DNA of 58,116 bases, from assembly GCA_020025635.1 (NCBI GenBank), contig JAHHRU010000014.1:1-58116 (forward strand), given 5' to 3'. This DNA is from Allofournierella sp. (GTDB lineage Bacteria > Bacillota > Clostridia > Oscillospirales > Ruminococcaceae). A program made the position numbers and the translations under genes. Positions 38,839 through 47,184 of this stretch are shown one piece after another (within the stretch, counting starts at the first letter, position 1; the number at the start of each line of letters is the position of its first letter). The notes below the pieces were generated by a model, which was given only the letters and a program-made list of their open reading frames with translations, was not told the DNA's origin and ran no database searches.

Positions 38839-39945
38839 CTAAGGCTGCTGCCACCGCTTTTTTGTGCGCAGCAGCAGGATATAATAACCGATGGTGTAGC
38901 ACAGGCGGTAAAGCCCGCGCGCCCCGGTTTCATCGGATTCGTACAGCCGCCCAAGCAGCCACCGGCTTTTCAGCCGGAACGGAAGATAATAGACCGAGTA
39001 GGCCTGGTTCTGTTTCAGAAGGTCCAGCATTTCGGTAACCTCTGGCCCCGAAAGAAAATTGGGCGGCAGCGCTTCGCCCAGCTTTTGGGCGGTCCACACC
39101 GCAAAGGCGAACCGGCGCAGATAGGTGCGCAGCTGGGGCAGCAGCTCCTCTTTGGAAAGGAAGGCCCAGCCATCGACCGCCTGGCGGGCGGCGCTGTATT
39201 CGGCCAGCATATGCCGGGCATACTGGGGGTAATCCTTGGGGTCATACTGCACCGGCTGCTTTTTCCTTGGGGGTTTTTCTTTTGCGTTGGTGGCGCTGCC
39301 CTCGGTGACACGCCAGAAATAAAGGGGCAGCTCCAGCTGACGGATGCAGCCGTTTGGGTTTTCTGCAAAAAAGGCATCCAGATACCGGCCGCCGAACTCA
39401 TAATCCTCGGCACGGGCAAGGGCCGGGTCATACCGAAGGGCGTTTTTTTCCAAAAGGGCTTTGGAAAACAGCTTGTTGCAGTTGGAATGCCCCGGGATGG
39501 TGGTGTGGTAAAGGCCGGCCTGCCGGGCGGAAAAAAGCTTGCATTCCGGCCGGATGCTTTCCCTTGGCAGAAGCTCCATTTTTCGGCAGAGGGTCCAGCA
39601 GATCAGATCTTTTGGGTGTTCCTTTTGTGCGGCAAGGGCCAGCTCCATGGCGGCGGGGGCGATCACATCGTCGCCGTCGCAGAAAAGGATATATTCCCCT
39701 TGGGCCGCCGAAAGGCCGGCGTTGCGGGCGGCGGAAACGCCCCCATTCGGCTGGTGGATGACCCGGAACCGGGCATCCCTTTGGGCCGCTTCATCGCAGA
39801 GCTTTGGGCAGGCATCGGGCGAGCCGTCGTCCACCAAAATGCACTCCCAGCCCGGGAAGGTCTGCTCCCGCACGCTTTGGATGCACTGGGGCAGGTATTT
39901 TTCGGCCTTATACACCGGCACAATGAGAGAGATGCAGGGTCTCAC
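38839..39945 (-). CDS. Family 2 glycosyltransferase, tandem paralogue 5
   Basis: 368 residues from a GTG that overlaps the previous stop as GTGA and stands at a normal distance from AGGAGG; a GTG four codons upstream is too close to that site. GT-A fold: ISLIVPVYKAEKYLPQCIQS, VDDGSPDACPKLCDEAA, NGGVSAARNAGL, DxD-type FCDGDDVI. The C-terminal helical part (FAVWTAQKLGEALPPNF ... YSVYYLPFRLKSRWLLGRLY) is shared with its four neighbours. The C-terminal tail here is the most diverged of the set. Acceptor and donor unknown. Confidence 0.9.
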   Translation of the reverse strand: MRPCISLIVPVYKAEKYLPQCIQSVREQTFPGWECILVDDGSPDACPKLCDEAAQRDARFRVIHQPNGGVSAARNAGLSAAQGEYILFCDGDDVIAPAAMELALAAQKEHPKDLICWTLCRKMELLPRESIRPECKLFSARQAGLYHTTIPGHSNCNKLFSKALLEKNALRYDPALARAEDYEFGGRYLDAFFAENPNGCIRQLELPLYFWRVTEGSATNAKEKPPRKKQPVQYDPKDYPQYARHMLAEYSAARQAVDGWAFLSKEELLPQLRTYLRRFAFAVWTAQKLGEALPPNFLSGPEVTEMLDLLKQNQAYSVYYLPFRLKSRWLLGRLYESDETGARGLYRLCYTIGYYILLLRTKKRWQQP

Positions 39946-41036
39946 AGCTTGTTCCACCTCCTGAGAAGGGCAAGGTCCCCCATGAGGAACACCCGCCAGT
40001 AAAGGCGCTTTGTTTCCTTTTCATCGGATTCATACACCGCCCGGATGAGCCGCTTCCACCGAAGGCGCAGCGGCCAGTAATAGGCGTTGTACAGCCGCCG
40101 GGCCTTCATGGCCCGGGTGAGCCCGCCCACCGCCAAAGGGCCGAAAAAGCCCTCCGGCAGCGCCTCGCCCAGCTTTTGGGCGGCCCAAACGGCAAAGGCG
40201 AACCGGCGGCAGTACTGGATGGCAAAATGCAGGGCATCCCGCTCATCAAAGCCGTCCCAGCCGCCCATGGCCTGAAGGATGCCCTCATATTCTTTCATCA
40301 GCCGGGCGGCATAGCCCCGGCTTTCCTCGGGGTCCCAGTCGATGTCGTGGGCAGTCAGGGCTTTTTCGGAGGCCCGGGCAGAGCCGTTGTCGGTGCCGAT
40401 GATGTAAAGGGGCGCATCCCACTGGCGGATGCAGCTTTCAGGCCAGGCCCTGAAAAAGGCCGGGATGTACTGCCAGCAGAACTGGCCGTCCTCCCCGCGG
40501 GCCACCCCCTCGGGGAAGGCAAGGCCGTTTTCCCGGATGATGCGGGCCGAAAACAGCCGGTTGGTCACATTGCTGCCGTTTGCGCCCACCAGATACCCGC
40601 CGCTTTGGCGGGCGGTGTACACCTGGGGCACGGCGGCCCGCTTTTCGCTGAAGGGGGGCTCGGTTTCCAGCCGCATCCGCCAGGCAAGCCCGTCCGAGGG
40701 GAACTGTTTGAGCTTTTCGGCGATCCATTCCAGGGCAAAGGGCTCAAGGCGATCGTCCCCGTCCACAAACAAAAGCCACTGCCCCTTTGCGGCGGCCATA
40801 CCGGTGTTGCGGGCGGCGGAAACGCCCCCGTTGGGCCGGTGGATCACCCGAAAGCCGGGATTTTTTTGGGCGTACTCATCCAGAAAAGGGCCGGTGGCGT
40901 CGGTGGAGCCGTCGTCCACCACCACGCATTCCCAGTTTTGAAAGCTCTGGGCCCGGATGCTGTCCAGACAGCGGCCCACCAGCTTTTCCAGATCGTACAC
41001 CGGCACGATGATGGTAAACAGCACAGATGGTTCCAT
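39942..41036 (-). CDS. Family 2 glycosyltransferase, tandem paralogue 4
   Basis: 364 residues. Motifs: TIIVPVYDLEKLVGRCLDSI, VDDGSTDATGPFLDEYA, NGGVSAARNTGMA, metal site FVDGDDRL. C-terminal region FAFAVWAAQKLGEALPEGFF ... YNAYYWPLRLRWKRLIRAVYESDE matches the family's shared helical tail. GGGGAG lies before the ATG. No membrane segments, so it is likely a cytoplasmic enzyme using a nucleotide sugar. Same strand and tight spacing as the other four. Confidence 0.9.
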   Translation of the reverse strand: MEPSVLFTIIVPVYDLEKLVGRCLDSIRAQSFQNWECVVVDDGSTDATGPFLDEYAQKNPGFRVIHRPNGGVSAARNTGMAAAKGQWLLFVDGDDRLEPFALEWIAEKLKQFPSDGLAWRMRLETEPPFSEKRAAVPQVYTARQSGGYLVGANGSNVTNRLFSARIIRENGLAFPEGVARGEDGQFCWQYIPAFFRAWPESCIRQWDAPLYIIGTDNGSARASEKALTAHDIDWDPEESRGYAARLMKEYEGILQAMGGWDGFDERDALHFAIQYCRRFAFAVWAAQKLGEALPEGFFGPLAVGGLTRAMKARRLYNAYYWPLRLRWKRLIRAVYESDEKETKRLYWRVFLMGDLALLRRWNKL

Positions 41037-41051
41037 GATGGCTCCCCTTTC

Positions 41052-42146
41052 TCACCTTTGCCAGCCCCGGCAGAAAAGCCGGTAAAAAATTTCGTAAAAG
41101 CGCCAGTACCAGATGCTTTTCCCCTCGTCCCACACATACATGCGGGCGCAGAGCGCTGCGCTTTTCATCCGGAAGGGCTGGTAATAGGCCGAATAGATGC
41201 GGTTTTCCTCTGCCAGCTGCAAAAGGTCCCGGATGCGCCGGTCGGAAAAGAAGTTTTCCGGCAGGGGCTCGCCCAGGGCACGGGCGCTGTACACCCCAAA
41301 GGCCATGCAGCGCAGATAATGCAGAAGGTACATCCGAAGGCCGTCCCGGTCCTCGGTGCCCCGGAAGGTCTCTTTGGCGGTTTCGCACTCCTTCAAAAGG
41401 GCCTTGCAGTAGCCCGGCTCGGGCTTTGGCAGGGCGGCTTTTGGGGCCGGGCCTTCCAGCCGGCGCTTTTGATGGATGATGGAGTTTTCGTTTTCCTGCC
41501 GGTAGAAATACAGGGGCTGGTCGATGACGAGCACCGTAAAATCGCCGCCCGGCCACCGGGCGGGGCAATAGCGGTTGTTGAAATCCAGGTCCTCGGCTTC
41601 ACTGTCGGCAAAGCCCAGCGCCTCGTTGAAGTGAAGGCCGGTCTTTCGCAGGAAATCGCCGTCGTACAGGCGGCTCCACACATTCACGAACAGGGTGTCC
41701 CGCCAGCAAAGGGCCTTGTAGCCGGACCTTGTGTGGGTGGGCTGCTTTTTTGCCCCGGCGGCAAAGGCCTCGGGGTCTTCTGCATAGTTCCACACCACCA
41801 TGGCCTCGGGGTCCTTCTGCTGAAGGCCCAGGGCATATTCCATAAGGCCGGGGGCGATGACATCATCGGAATCAACGAACATCACCCAGCGGCCCCGGGC
41901 CTTTGCAAGGCCAGCCGTGCGGGCTGCGGCCGCGCCGCCGTTCTGCTTGTGGAGCACCGTGAACCGGGCATCGGCCGCGGCGGCTTCGTCGCACAGGGCC
42001 GGGCAGCCATCGGGCGAGCCGTCGTCCACCAGGATGCACTCCCAGTTCTGGAAGGTCTGGCTTTGGATGCTCTGGATGCAGTCCGGCAGCCATTTTTCCA
42101 CCCGGTACACCGGCACGATGACGGTGATGAGGGGATCGTTCGGCAT
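41052..42146 (-). CDS. Family 2 glycosyltransferase, tandem paralogue 3
   Basis: 364 residues. Motifs: TVIVPVYRVEKWLPDCIQSI, VDDGSPDGCPALCDEA, NGGAAAARTAGLA, metal site FVDSDDVI. The C-terminal segment contains MAFGVYSARALGEPLPENFF and ends in WYWRFYEIFYRLFCRG, nearly identical to the ends of paralogues 1 and 2. AGGAGG precedes the start. Sixteen bases separate it from paralogue 4. Confidence 0.9.
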   Translation of the reverse strand: MPNDPLITVIVPVYRVEKWLPDCIQSIQSQTFQNWECILVDDGSPDGCPALCDEAAAADARFTVLHKQNGGAAAARTAGLAKARGRWVMFVDSDDVIAPGLMEYALGLQQKDPEAMVVWNYAEDPEAFAAGAKKQPTHTRSGYKALCWRDTLFVNVWSRLYDGDFLRKTGLHFNEALGFADSEAEDLDFNNRYCPARWPGGDFTVLVIDQPLYFYRQENENSIIHQKRRLEGPAPKAALPKPEPGYCKALLKECETAKETFRGTEDRDGLRMYLLHYLRCMAFGVYSARALGEPLPENFFSDRRIRDLLQLAEENRIYSAYYQPFRMKSAALCARMYVWDEGKSIWYWRFYEIFYRLFCRGWQR

Positions 42147-42158
42147 AAGCTTGCCTCC

Positions 42159-43262
42159 TTATTTTTCATAGCCCCGGTAAAAAAGCCGGTAGAAAATTTC
42201 GTAAAAGCGCCAGTACCAGATGCTTTTTTCCTCGTCCCACACATAGAAACGGGCAATGAAGCGGGTGGCATGCAGGCGCATGAGCACACAATAGGGGGAA
42301 TAGAGCCGGGCTGCTTTGCAGATGCGGAAAAGCTCTTTCACAAAGGGGTCCCGGTAAAGGCCCCGGGGCAGCTCTTCGCCCAGCGCCCGGGCGCTGTAAA
42401 TGCCAAAGGCAAGCGCCCGCAGGAAATGCCGGGCAAAGTGGCGGGCACCGGGCGGGTCCTCTTCCACCCGGAGGGTGGAAAGGGCCGCCTGCCCGTCCCG
42501 GATGGCCTTTTGCCAGTAGCCGGCTTCCGGCTGCAGGGGGTCGGTTTCCGGCTGCACATTCTGCCGGGCTTCCAGGCGGCTGTGCCGGTGCATGATGGAG
42601 TTTTCGTTTTCCTGATTGTAATAGTACAGGGGCTGGTCGATGATCAGCACCGGAAAATCGCCGCCGGGCCAGCGGCTGTTCACATAGCGGGTGTAAAAAT
42701 CGCCGTCCTCATAAACATGGCCCGGCTCGCCCAGCTTTTCATCAAAAGCAAGGCCCTTCTGGCGGATGAACGCAAGGTCGAACACCCGCTGGGTAACAAG
42801 GCCGAACAGCTCGTCCCGGAAGGACAGGGCCTGCCGGGTGGAGCTTGTGTGGGTGAGGGGGCGGCTGTCCGCCGCAAGGAATTCCTCTTCCCGGATGGTG
42901 CGGGACCAGGTGACCATGGCCTCGGGCTGCCGGGTCTTGAGCCGCACGGCTTCTTCCAGCAGGCGGGTGCTGACCTGATCGTCGGAATCGAAAAAGAACA
43001 CCCACCGGCCCCGGGCCTTTTCAAGGGCGGCGTTGCGGGCCGCCGAGACCCCGCTGTTGGGCTGGTGGATCACCCGGAACCGGGCATCCCGGCGGGCGGC
43101 TTCATCGCACACCGCACCGGAGCCGTCGGTGGAGCCGTCGTCCACCAGAAAGCACTCCCAGTTTTGGAGGGTCTGGTTTTCGATGCGGGAAATGAGCTTT
43201 CCCACCCAGGGCGCAGTGTTCCACACCGGGATGATGACAGTGGCGGTCGGTTCGTTTTGCAT
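42159..43262 (-). CDS. Family 2 glycosyltransferase, tandem paralogue 2
   Basis: 367 residues from the ATG at 43262 (GAGGGA upstream). The in-frame ATG at 43277 overlaps the preceding stop but has no binding site. Motifs: TVIIPVWNTAPWVGKLISRI, VDDGSTDGSGAVCDEAA, NSGVSAARNAAL, metal site FFDSDDQV. The tail LAFGIYSARALGEELPRGLY ... WYWRFYEIFYRLFYRG is shared with its neighbours. Confidence 0.9.
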   Translation of the reverse strand: MQNEPTATVIIPVWNTAPWVGKLISRIENQTLQNWECFLVDDGSTDGSGAVCDEAARRDARFRVIHQPNSGVSAARNAALEKARGRWVFFFDSDDQVSTRLLEEAVRLKTRQPEAMVTWSRTIREEEFLAADSRPLTHTSSTRQALSFRDELFGLVTQRVFDLAFIRQKGLAFDEKLGEPGHVYEDGDFYTRYVNSRWPGGDFPVLIIDQPLYYYNQENENSIMHRHSRLEARQNVQPETDPLQPEAGYWQKAIRDGQAALSTLRVEEDPPGARHFARHFLRALAFGIYSARALGEELPRGLYRDPFVKELFRICKAARLYSPYCVLMRLHATRFIARFYVWDEEKSIWYWRFYEIFYRLFYRGYEK

Positions 43263-43273
43263 ATTGCGTTCCC

Positions 43274-44353
43274 TCATTTTTCATAGCCCCGGTAAAAAAG
43301 CCGGTAAAAAATTTCATAAAAGCGCCAGTACCAGATGGTTTGCAGCTCGTCCTGCTCATAGAGCCAGCCGGAAAACCGGCCCCAGTGCAGCGTGAACGGC
43401 AGCAGGTACACCGAATAGATGCGGTTTTCTTTTGCAAGCCGCAGAAGGTCTTTGAGGGCCGGGGCTTTGAAAAGGCCCCGGGGCAGCGCTTCGCCCAGCT
43501 TTTGGGCGCTGTAAACGCCAAAGGCCATGCAGCGCAGATAATGCACAAGATACGCCGTGAGGGCCGCCCGGTCGGCCGGGCCGCTGAAGGCACTGCGGGT
43601 CTTTTCCATTTCGGCCAAAAGCCGGGCGCAGTAGCCGCTTTCCGGCGGGGTGCGGTCATGCCGGGAGATGGCGGTGAGGTTGTTGGTGACCGAGTCGGGA
43701 TTGTCCGGGAAATAGAAATAACGGGGCTGTGTGCCCCGCACAAAGGTAAAGGAACCGTCCGGCCAGCGGGCGTCCATGTATTTCTGGTTGAACTCCACAT
43801 CCTCGCCCAGCTTGTCCTTCCAGCCAAGCGCCGGGTCAAAGCGCAGGTGGTTCTGCTTCACCGGCTCCATCCAGAACAGCCGGTTCCAAACGGTGTGGAA
43901 CCAATCCGAGCGCCAGGCCACCTGGGCAAAGGGCCAGCTCTGCCACTGCTGGGGCAGGCCCTCGGCGGCCGCAAAGGCGGCCTCATCCCGCACAAAGGGC
44001 CAGCTGACCATGGCATCCGGGTTTTGTTTCTGGGCGGCCAGGGCCTCTTCCAGGCAGGTGGGGGCATACCAGTCGTCCTGGTCGCAGAACATCAGGTATT
44101 CGCCCTTTGCGTTTTCCAGCCCCAGGTTGCGGGCGGCGGAAACGCCCCCGTTTTCCTTTTCCAGATAAACAAAGCGGTCATCCTTTTCTGCAAAGCTTTG
44201 GCAGAAGGCCCGGCTTTCATCGGTGGAGCCGTCGTTCACCATCAGGCATTCCCAGTTTGGGTAGGTCTGGCTTTGCAAAGCCGCAAAGCAGCGGCCCGCA
44301 AGGCCCGCGCCGTTATACACCGGCACAATGATGCTCACAAGAGGGGTGGTCAT
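43274..44353 (-). CDS. Family 2 glycosyltransferase, tandem paralogue 1
   Basis: 359 residues. Motifs: SIIVPVYNGAGLAGRCFAAL, VNDGSTDESRAFCQ, NGGVSAARNLGL, metal site FCDQDDWY. Tail: MAFGVYSAQKLGEALPRGLF ... WYWRFYEIFYRLFYRG. Its ATG overlaps the aroQ stop (ATGA), so expression is coupled to the shikimate genes. The first of five tandem copies; the most aromatic acceptor-side loops (QQWQSWPFAQVAW) are unique to this one. Confidence 0.9.
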   Translation of the reverse strand: MTTPLVSIIVPVYNGAGLAGRCFAALQSQTYPNWECLMVNDGSTDESRAFCQSFAEKDDRFVYLEKENGGVSAARNLGLENAKGEYLMFCDQDDWYAPTCLEEALAAQKQNPDAMVSWPFVRDEAAFAAAEGLPQQWQSWPFAQVAWRSDWFHTVWNRLFWMEPVKQNHLRFDPALGWKDKLGEDVEFNQKYMDARWPDGSFTFVRGTQPRYFYFPDNPDSVTNNLTAISRHDRTPPESGYCARLLAEMEKTRSAFSGPADRAALTAYLVHYLRCMAFGVYSAQKLGEALPRGLFKAPALKDLLRLAKENRIYSVYLLPFTLHWGRFSGWLYEQDELQTIWYWRFYEIFYRLFYRGYEK

Positions 44354-44799
44354 TTTGCGTTTTCTCCTTTTTGGATCACGGCAGCCAGAAATTCCAGCGC
44401 TTCCCGGTAGCCGGCAAGGCCCCGGCCGATGAAATGGGCCATGCAGCCAAGGCCCGCATAGCTCACCCGGCGGAAGGGCTCCCGCTTCATGATGTCGGTG
44501 ATGTGCACTTCGGCGGCGGGCAGCCCCGCCGCAAGCAGCGCATCCAGAATGGCGATGGAGGTGTGGGTATAGGCCCCGGCGTTGATCAGGATGCCGTCAC
44601 AGTCCTTGCCGGCGCTTTGGATGGCATCCACAAGCGCCCCTTCGTGGTTTGACTGCACAAAGCGCACCTCAGCGCCGAGGGCGGCGGCCTCTTCGGCGAG
44701 CATTTCCACGAGCTGGGGATACCCTTCTTTTCCGTACAGACTGGGCTGACGGATGCCCAGCAGATTGAGGTTTGGCCCGTTCAAGATCAAAATACGCAT
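44350..44799 (-). CDS. aroQ: 3-dehydroquinate dehydratase, type II
   Basis: 149 residues, dodecameric type II class. ILNGPNLNLLGIRQPSLYG carries the catalytic arginine and tyrosine loop, FVQSNHEGALVDAI and INAGAYTHTSIAILDAL the substrate site, and EVHITDIMKREPFRRVSY the catalytic histidine region. It converts 3-dehydroquinate to 3-dehydroshikimate. The start at 44799 is the family start, and it lies 131 bases inside the end of the aroE-aroK gene in another frame, an unusually long overlap. Confidence 0.95.
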   Translation of the reverse strand: MRILILNGPNLNLLGIRQPSLYGKEGYPQLVEMLAEEAAALGAEVRFVQSNHEGALVDAIQSAGKDCDGILINAGAYTHTSIAILDALLAAGLPAAEVHITDIMKREPFRRVSYAGLGCMAHFIGRGLAGYREALEFLAAVIQKGENAK

Positions 44800-46033
44800 A
44801 CACTGCCTCCAAAACCGCCCGTGCGGCCCGATCAAAATTGCCGCCGGGGTTTTCCACCCGCAGGTCGGCGTGGCTTTCGTAAAGGGGGCGGCGGCGCTGT
44901 TCCATGCGGCGCAGCGCTTCGGGGCTGGTGGAAAGGGGCCGGTGCCCCCCTACCCGCAGGCCCTCCACCGGCCGGTCGATGAAGATGACAAGGCCGTTGC
45001 GGCGCAGGGCCGGAAGGTTTTCCTCACCTTCCACCACCCCCCCGCCGCAGGCGATGACCTGCCCGCTGCCCCGGGCGGCCCGGGCGGCGTAAACGGCCTC
45101 CCGCTTTCGGTAGGCCTCTTCGCCCCAGGCGGCAAAATATTCCGGGATGGTGCACCCCTCGCCCTCTTCCAGCATCCGGTCCAGATCCACAAAGGGGCTG
45201 CCCATCCAGCGGCTGAGCTTGCGCCCGATGGTGGATTTGCCGCAGCTGGGCATGCCGATGAGCACGATGTTGCTCTGCTCAAAGGCAAGGCGCCCCAGCA
45301 CCTGCCGGGTGCGCCGTGGGTCGGCGGGGATGCCGGTGAATTTTTCGCAGGCAAGGGCCGCCTGCCACACCAGCATTTCAAGGCCGCCCCGGCTTTTCAC
45401 CCCAAGGCTGCGGGCCTTGGTGACAAGGGCGGTGGAAAGGGGGTTGTACACCACGTCCAGCACCCCTTCCAGGTTTGGGAAAAGCCCGGGGTCGATGGGC
45501 ATTTCCTCCTCATGGGGGAACATTCCCACCGGGGTGGTGTTCACCAGCACCTGCACATCGGTGCGTTTTTTTGCTTCTTCATAGGAAATTTGGCCCGGGC
45601 CGGGGGTGCGGCTTGCCACCAGCAGCTCCTTCGGCCCCTGGGCCGTAATGGCTGCCCTTGCGGTGCCGCCGGTGCCGCCGGTGCCCAGCACCAGCACCAC
45701 CCGCCCCGCAAAGGAGATCTGGGCCGAAGCGGCCAGCCTTTCAAAGCCGGCAAGGTCGGTATTGTAGCCCAAAAGCCGGCCGCTTTGGTTCACCACCGTG
45801 TTCACCGCGCCGGCGGCCTTTGCCGCATCGTCCAGCTCATCGCACAGGGAATAGGCCAGTTTTTTATAGGGGATGGTCACATTGACCCCCCGGTATTTGC
45901 CGGAAAGGAGGAATTCTTTTGCGGCGTTTTCGTCCGCCAGCTCCCGCAGCTGGTAGTCATAGCCCGCCAGCAGCTGATGCAGCCGGGGCGAACAGCTTTG
46001 GCCGAGTTTTTCACCGATCAGTCCGAATTCCAT
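44669..46033 (-). CDS. aroEK: Bifunctional shikimate dehydrogenase/shikimate kinase (AroE-AroK fusion)
   Basis: 454 residues. Residues 1-~240 are AroE: LIGEKLGQSCSPRLH, catalytic lysine K57 in NVTIPYK, GYNTDLAGF with D93, NADP loop GTGGTGGTARAA. Residues ~253-415 are AroK: P-loop GMPSCGKST (260-268), VDLDRMLEEGEG, REAVYAARAARGSGQVIACGGGVV, and the LID arginines RRRPLY. It would carry out both dehydroshikimate reduction and shikimate phosphorylation. The last ~40 residues are arginine-rich (SVRKRRVSPARGNARRRGRR) and lie over the aroQ start in another frame; they match no domain and may be an artefact of a lost stop codon. The start was set by alignment. Confidence 0.9.
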   Translation of the reverse strand: MEFGLIGEKLGQSCSPRLHQLLAGYDYQLRELADENAAKEFLLSGKYRGVNVTIPYKKLAYSLCDELDDAAKAAGAVNTVVNQSGRLLGYNTDLAGFERLAASAQISFAGRVVLVLGTGGTGGTARAAITAQGPKELLVASRTPGPGQISYEEAKKRTDVQVLVNTTPVGMFPHEEEMPIDPGLFPNLEGVLDVVYNPLSTALVTKARSLGVKSRGGLEMLVWQAALACEKFTGIPADPRRTRQVLGRLAFEQSNIVLIGMPSCGKSTIGRKLSRWMGSPFVDLDRMLEEGEGCTIPEYFAAWGEEAYRKREAVYAARAARGSGQVIACGGGVVEGEENLPALRRNGLVIFIDRPVEGLRVGGHRPLSTSPEALRRMEQRRRPLYESHADLRVENPGGNFDRAARAVLEAVYAYFDLERAKPQSAGHPSAQSVRKRRVSPARGNARRRGRRPRR

Positions 46034-46073
46034 GGGGGGAGCGCTCCTTTCCGTACACACGCAAACAAGATTT

Positions 46074-47180
46074 TCAAAAGGGCCTCTGCCACAGGGTGCC
46101 AAAGCGCTGGGTGCAAAGGTCCAGAAGGCCCAGCGCGCAGGCGGCCGTCTGCACCACCGCCGCCCGGGGCAGGATGCAGGGGTCATGCCGGCCCGAAAGC
46201 TCCAGCGTGACCGGCTCCATCCGGTCCAGGTCCACGGTGGGCTGGGCCTTGCGGATGGAGGGTGTGGGCCGGTAGGCGGCCCGCAGCAGCACCGGCATGC
46301 CGTTGGAAATGCCGCCGTTGATGCCGCCGCTGTTGTTGGTGGCGGTGTAAACGCTGCCGTTTTGGATGCACAGCGCATCGTTTGCGGCGCTGCCCCGGCT
46401 TTGGCCAAAGCCGAAGCCCAGGCCGAACTCCACCCCTTTTACCCCGGGGATGGCGAACACCAGGTGGGCAAGCACCCCTTCCACCGTGTCAAAAAACGGC
46501 TCGCCCACCCCGCCGATGAGGCCGGTGACGGCGGTTTCCAGAACGCCGCCCACACTGTCGCCCTCTTTTGCGGCGGCGGCAATGGCGGCTTCCATCTGCC
46601 GGCCCGCCTCTTCGCTTAAAACCGGCAGGCCGGTTTTTCTGCCAAGGGCCGAAAGCTGGCCCATCAGCTCTGCCGGCTCCTGGGAAAAGGGGGTGTCGGC
46701 ACAGGCGCCCAGCCGGTGGATGTGGGTGCCGATGGACACCCCTTTCGCCTGCAGGATCTGCAGGCAGATGCCCCCCGCCGCCGTCAAAGGGGCGGTGAGC
46801 CGGCCGGAAAAATGGCCGCCGCCCCGGCCGTCCTCAAAGCCTGCGTATTTCTGGCGGGCCGCCCAGTCGGCATGGCCGGGCCGGGCGGGGATGGCCGCAT
46901 AGTCTTTTGAGCGGGCATCGGTGTTTTCCAGCATGAAGGCAAGGGGGGTGCCGGTGGTGAAGCCGTCCTTCACGCCGCTTAAAATGCAGAGCCGGTCCTG
47001 CTCTTTGCGGGCGGTGGCAAGGGGGCTTTTGCCCGGCCTGCGCTTTTCCAAAAAGGCGTCCAGCGCCTGCATATCCAGCGGGATGCCCGCCGAAAGGCCG
47101 TCCAGCACGCCGCCCACGGCGGGGCCGTGGCTTTCGCCGAACAGGGTGAAGCTCACCCCGTTTCCAATGGTGTTTTTCAT
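46074..47180 (-). CDS. aroC: Chorismate synthase
   Basis: 368 residues, complete. Signature regions: GESHGPAVGGVLDGLSAG, ARPGHADWAARQKYAGFEDGRGGGHFSGRL, SRGSAANDALCIQNG and the C-terminal GGINGGISNGMPVLLRAAYRPTPS with RHDPCILPRAAVV. It converts EPSP to chorismate with reduced FMN. It starts five bases after the aroB stop, so the two are coupled. Confidence 0.97.
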   Translation of the reverse strand: MKNTIGNGVSFTLFGESHGPAVGGVLDGLSAGIPLDMQALDAFLEKRRPGKSPLATARKEQDRLCILSGVKDGFTTGTPLAFMLENTDARSKDYAAIPARPGHADWAARQKYAGFEDGRGGGHFSGRLTAPLTAAGGICLQILQAKGVSIGTHIHRLGACADTPFSQEPAELMGQLSALGRKTGLPVLSEEAGRQMEAAIAAAAKEGDSVGGVLETAVTGLIGGVGEPFFDTVEGVLAHLVFAIPGVKGVEFGLGFGFGQSRGSAANDALCIQNGSVYTATNNSGGINGGISNGMPVLLRAAYRPTPSIRKAQPTVDLDRMEPVTLELSGRHDPCILPRAAVVQTAACALGLLDLCTQRFGTLWQRPF

Positions 47181-47184
47181 GGCA

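Noticed and set aside
40176..43286. 1036-codon open frame on the plus strand over the glycosyltransferase genes
   Set aside because: It is an antisense shadow caused by the high GC content at third positions. All five glycosyltransferase genes on the other strand have family motifs, starts and ribosome sites.
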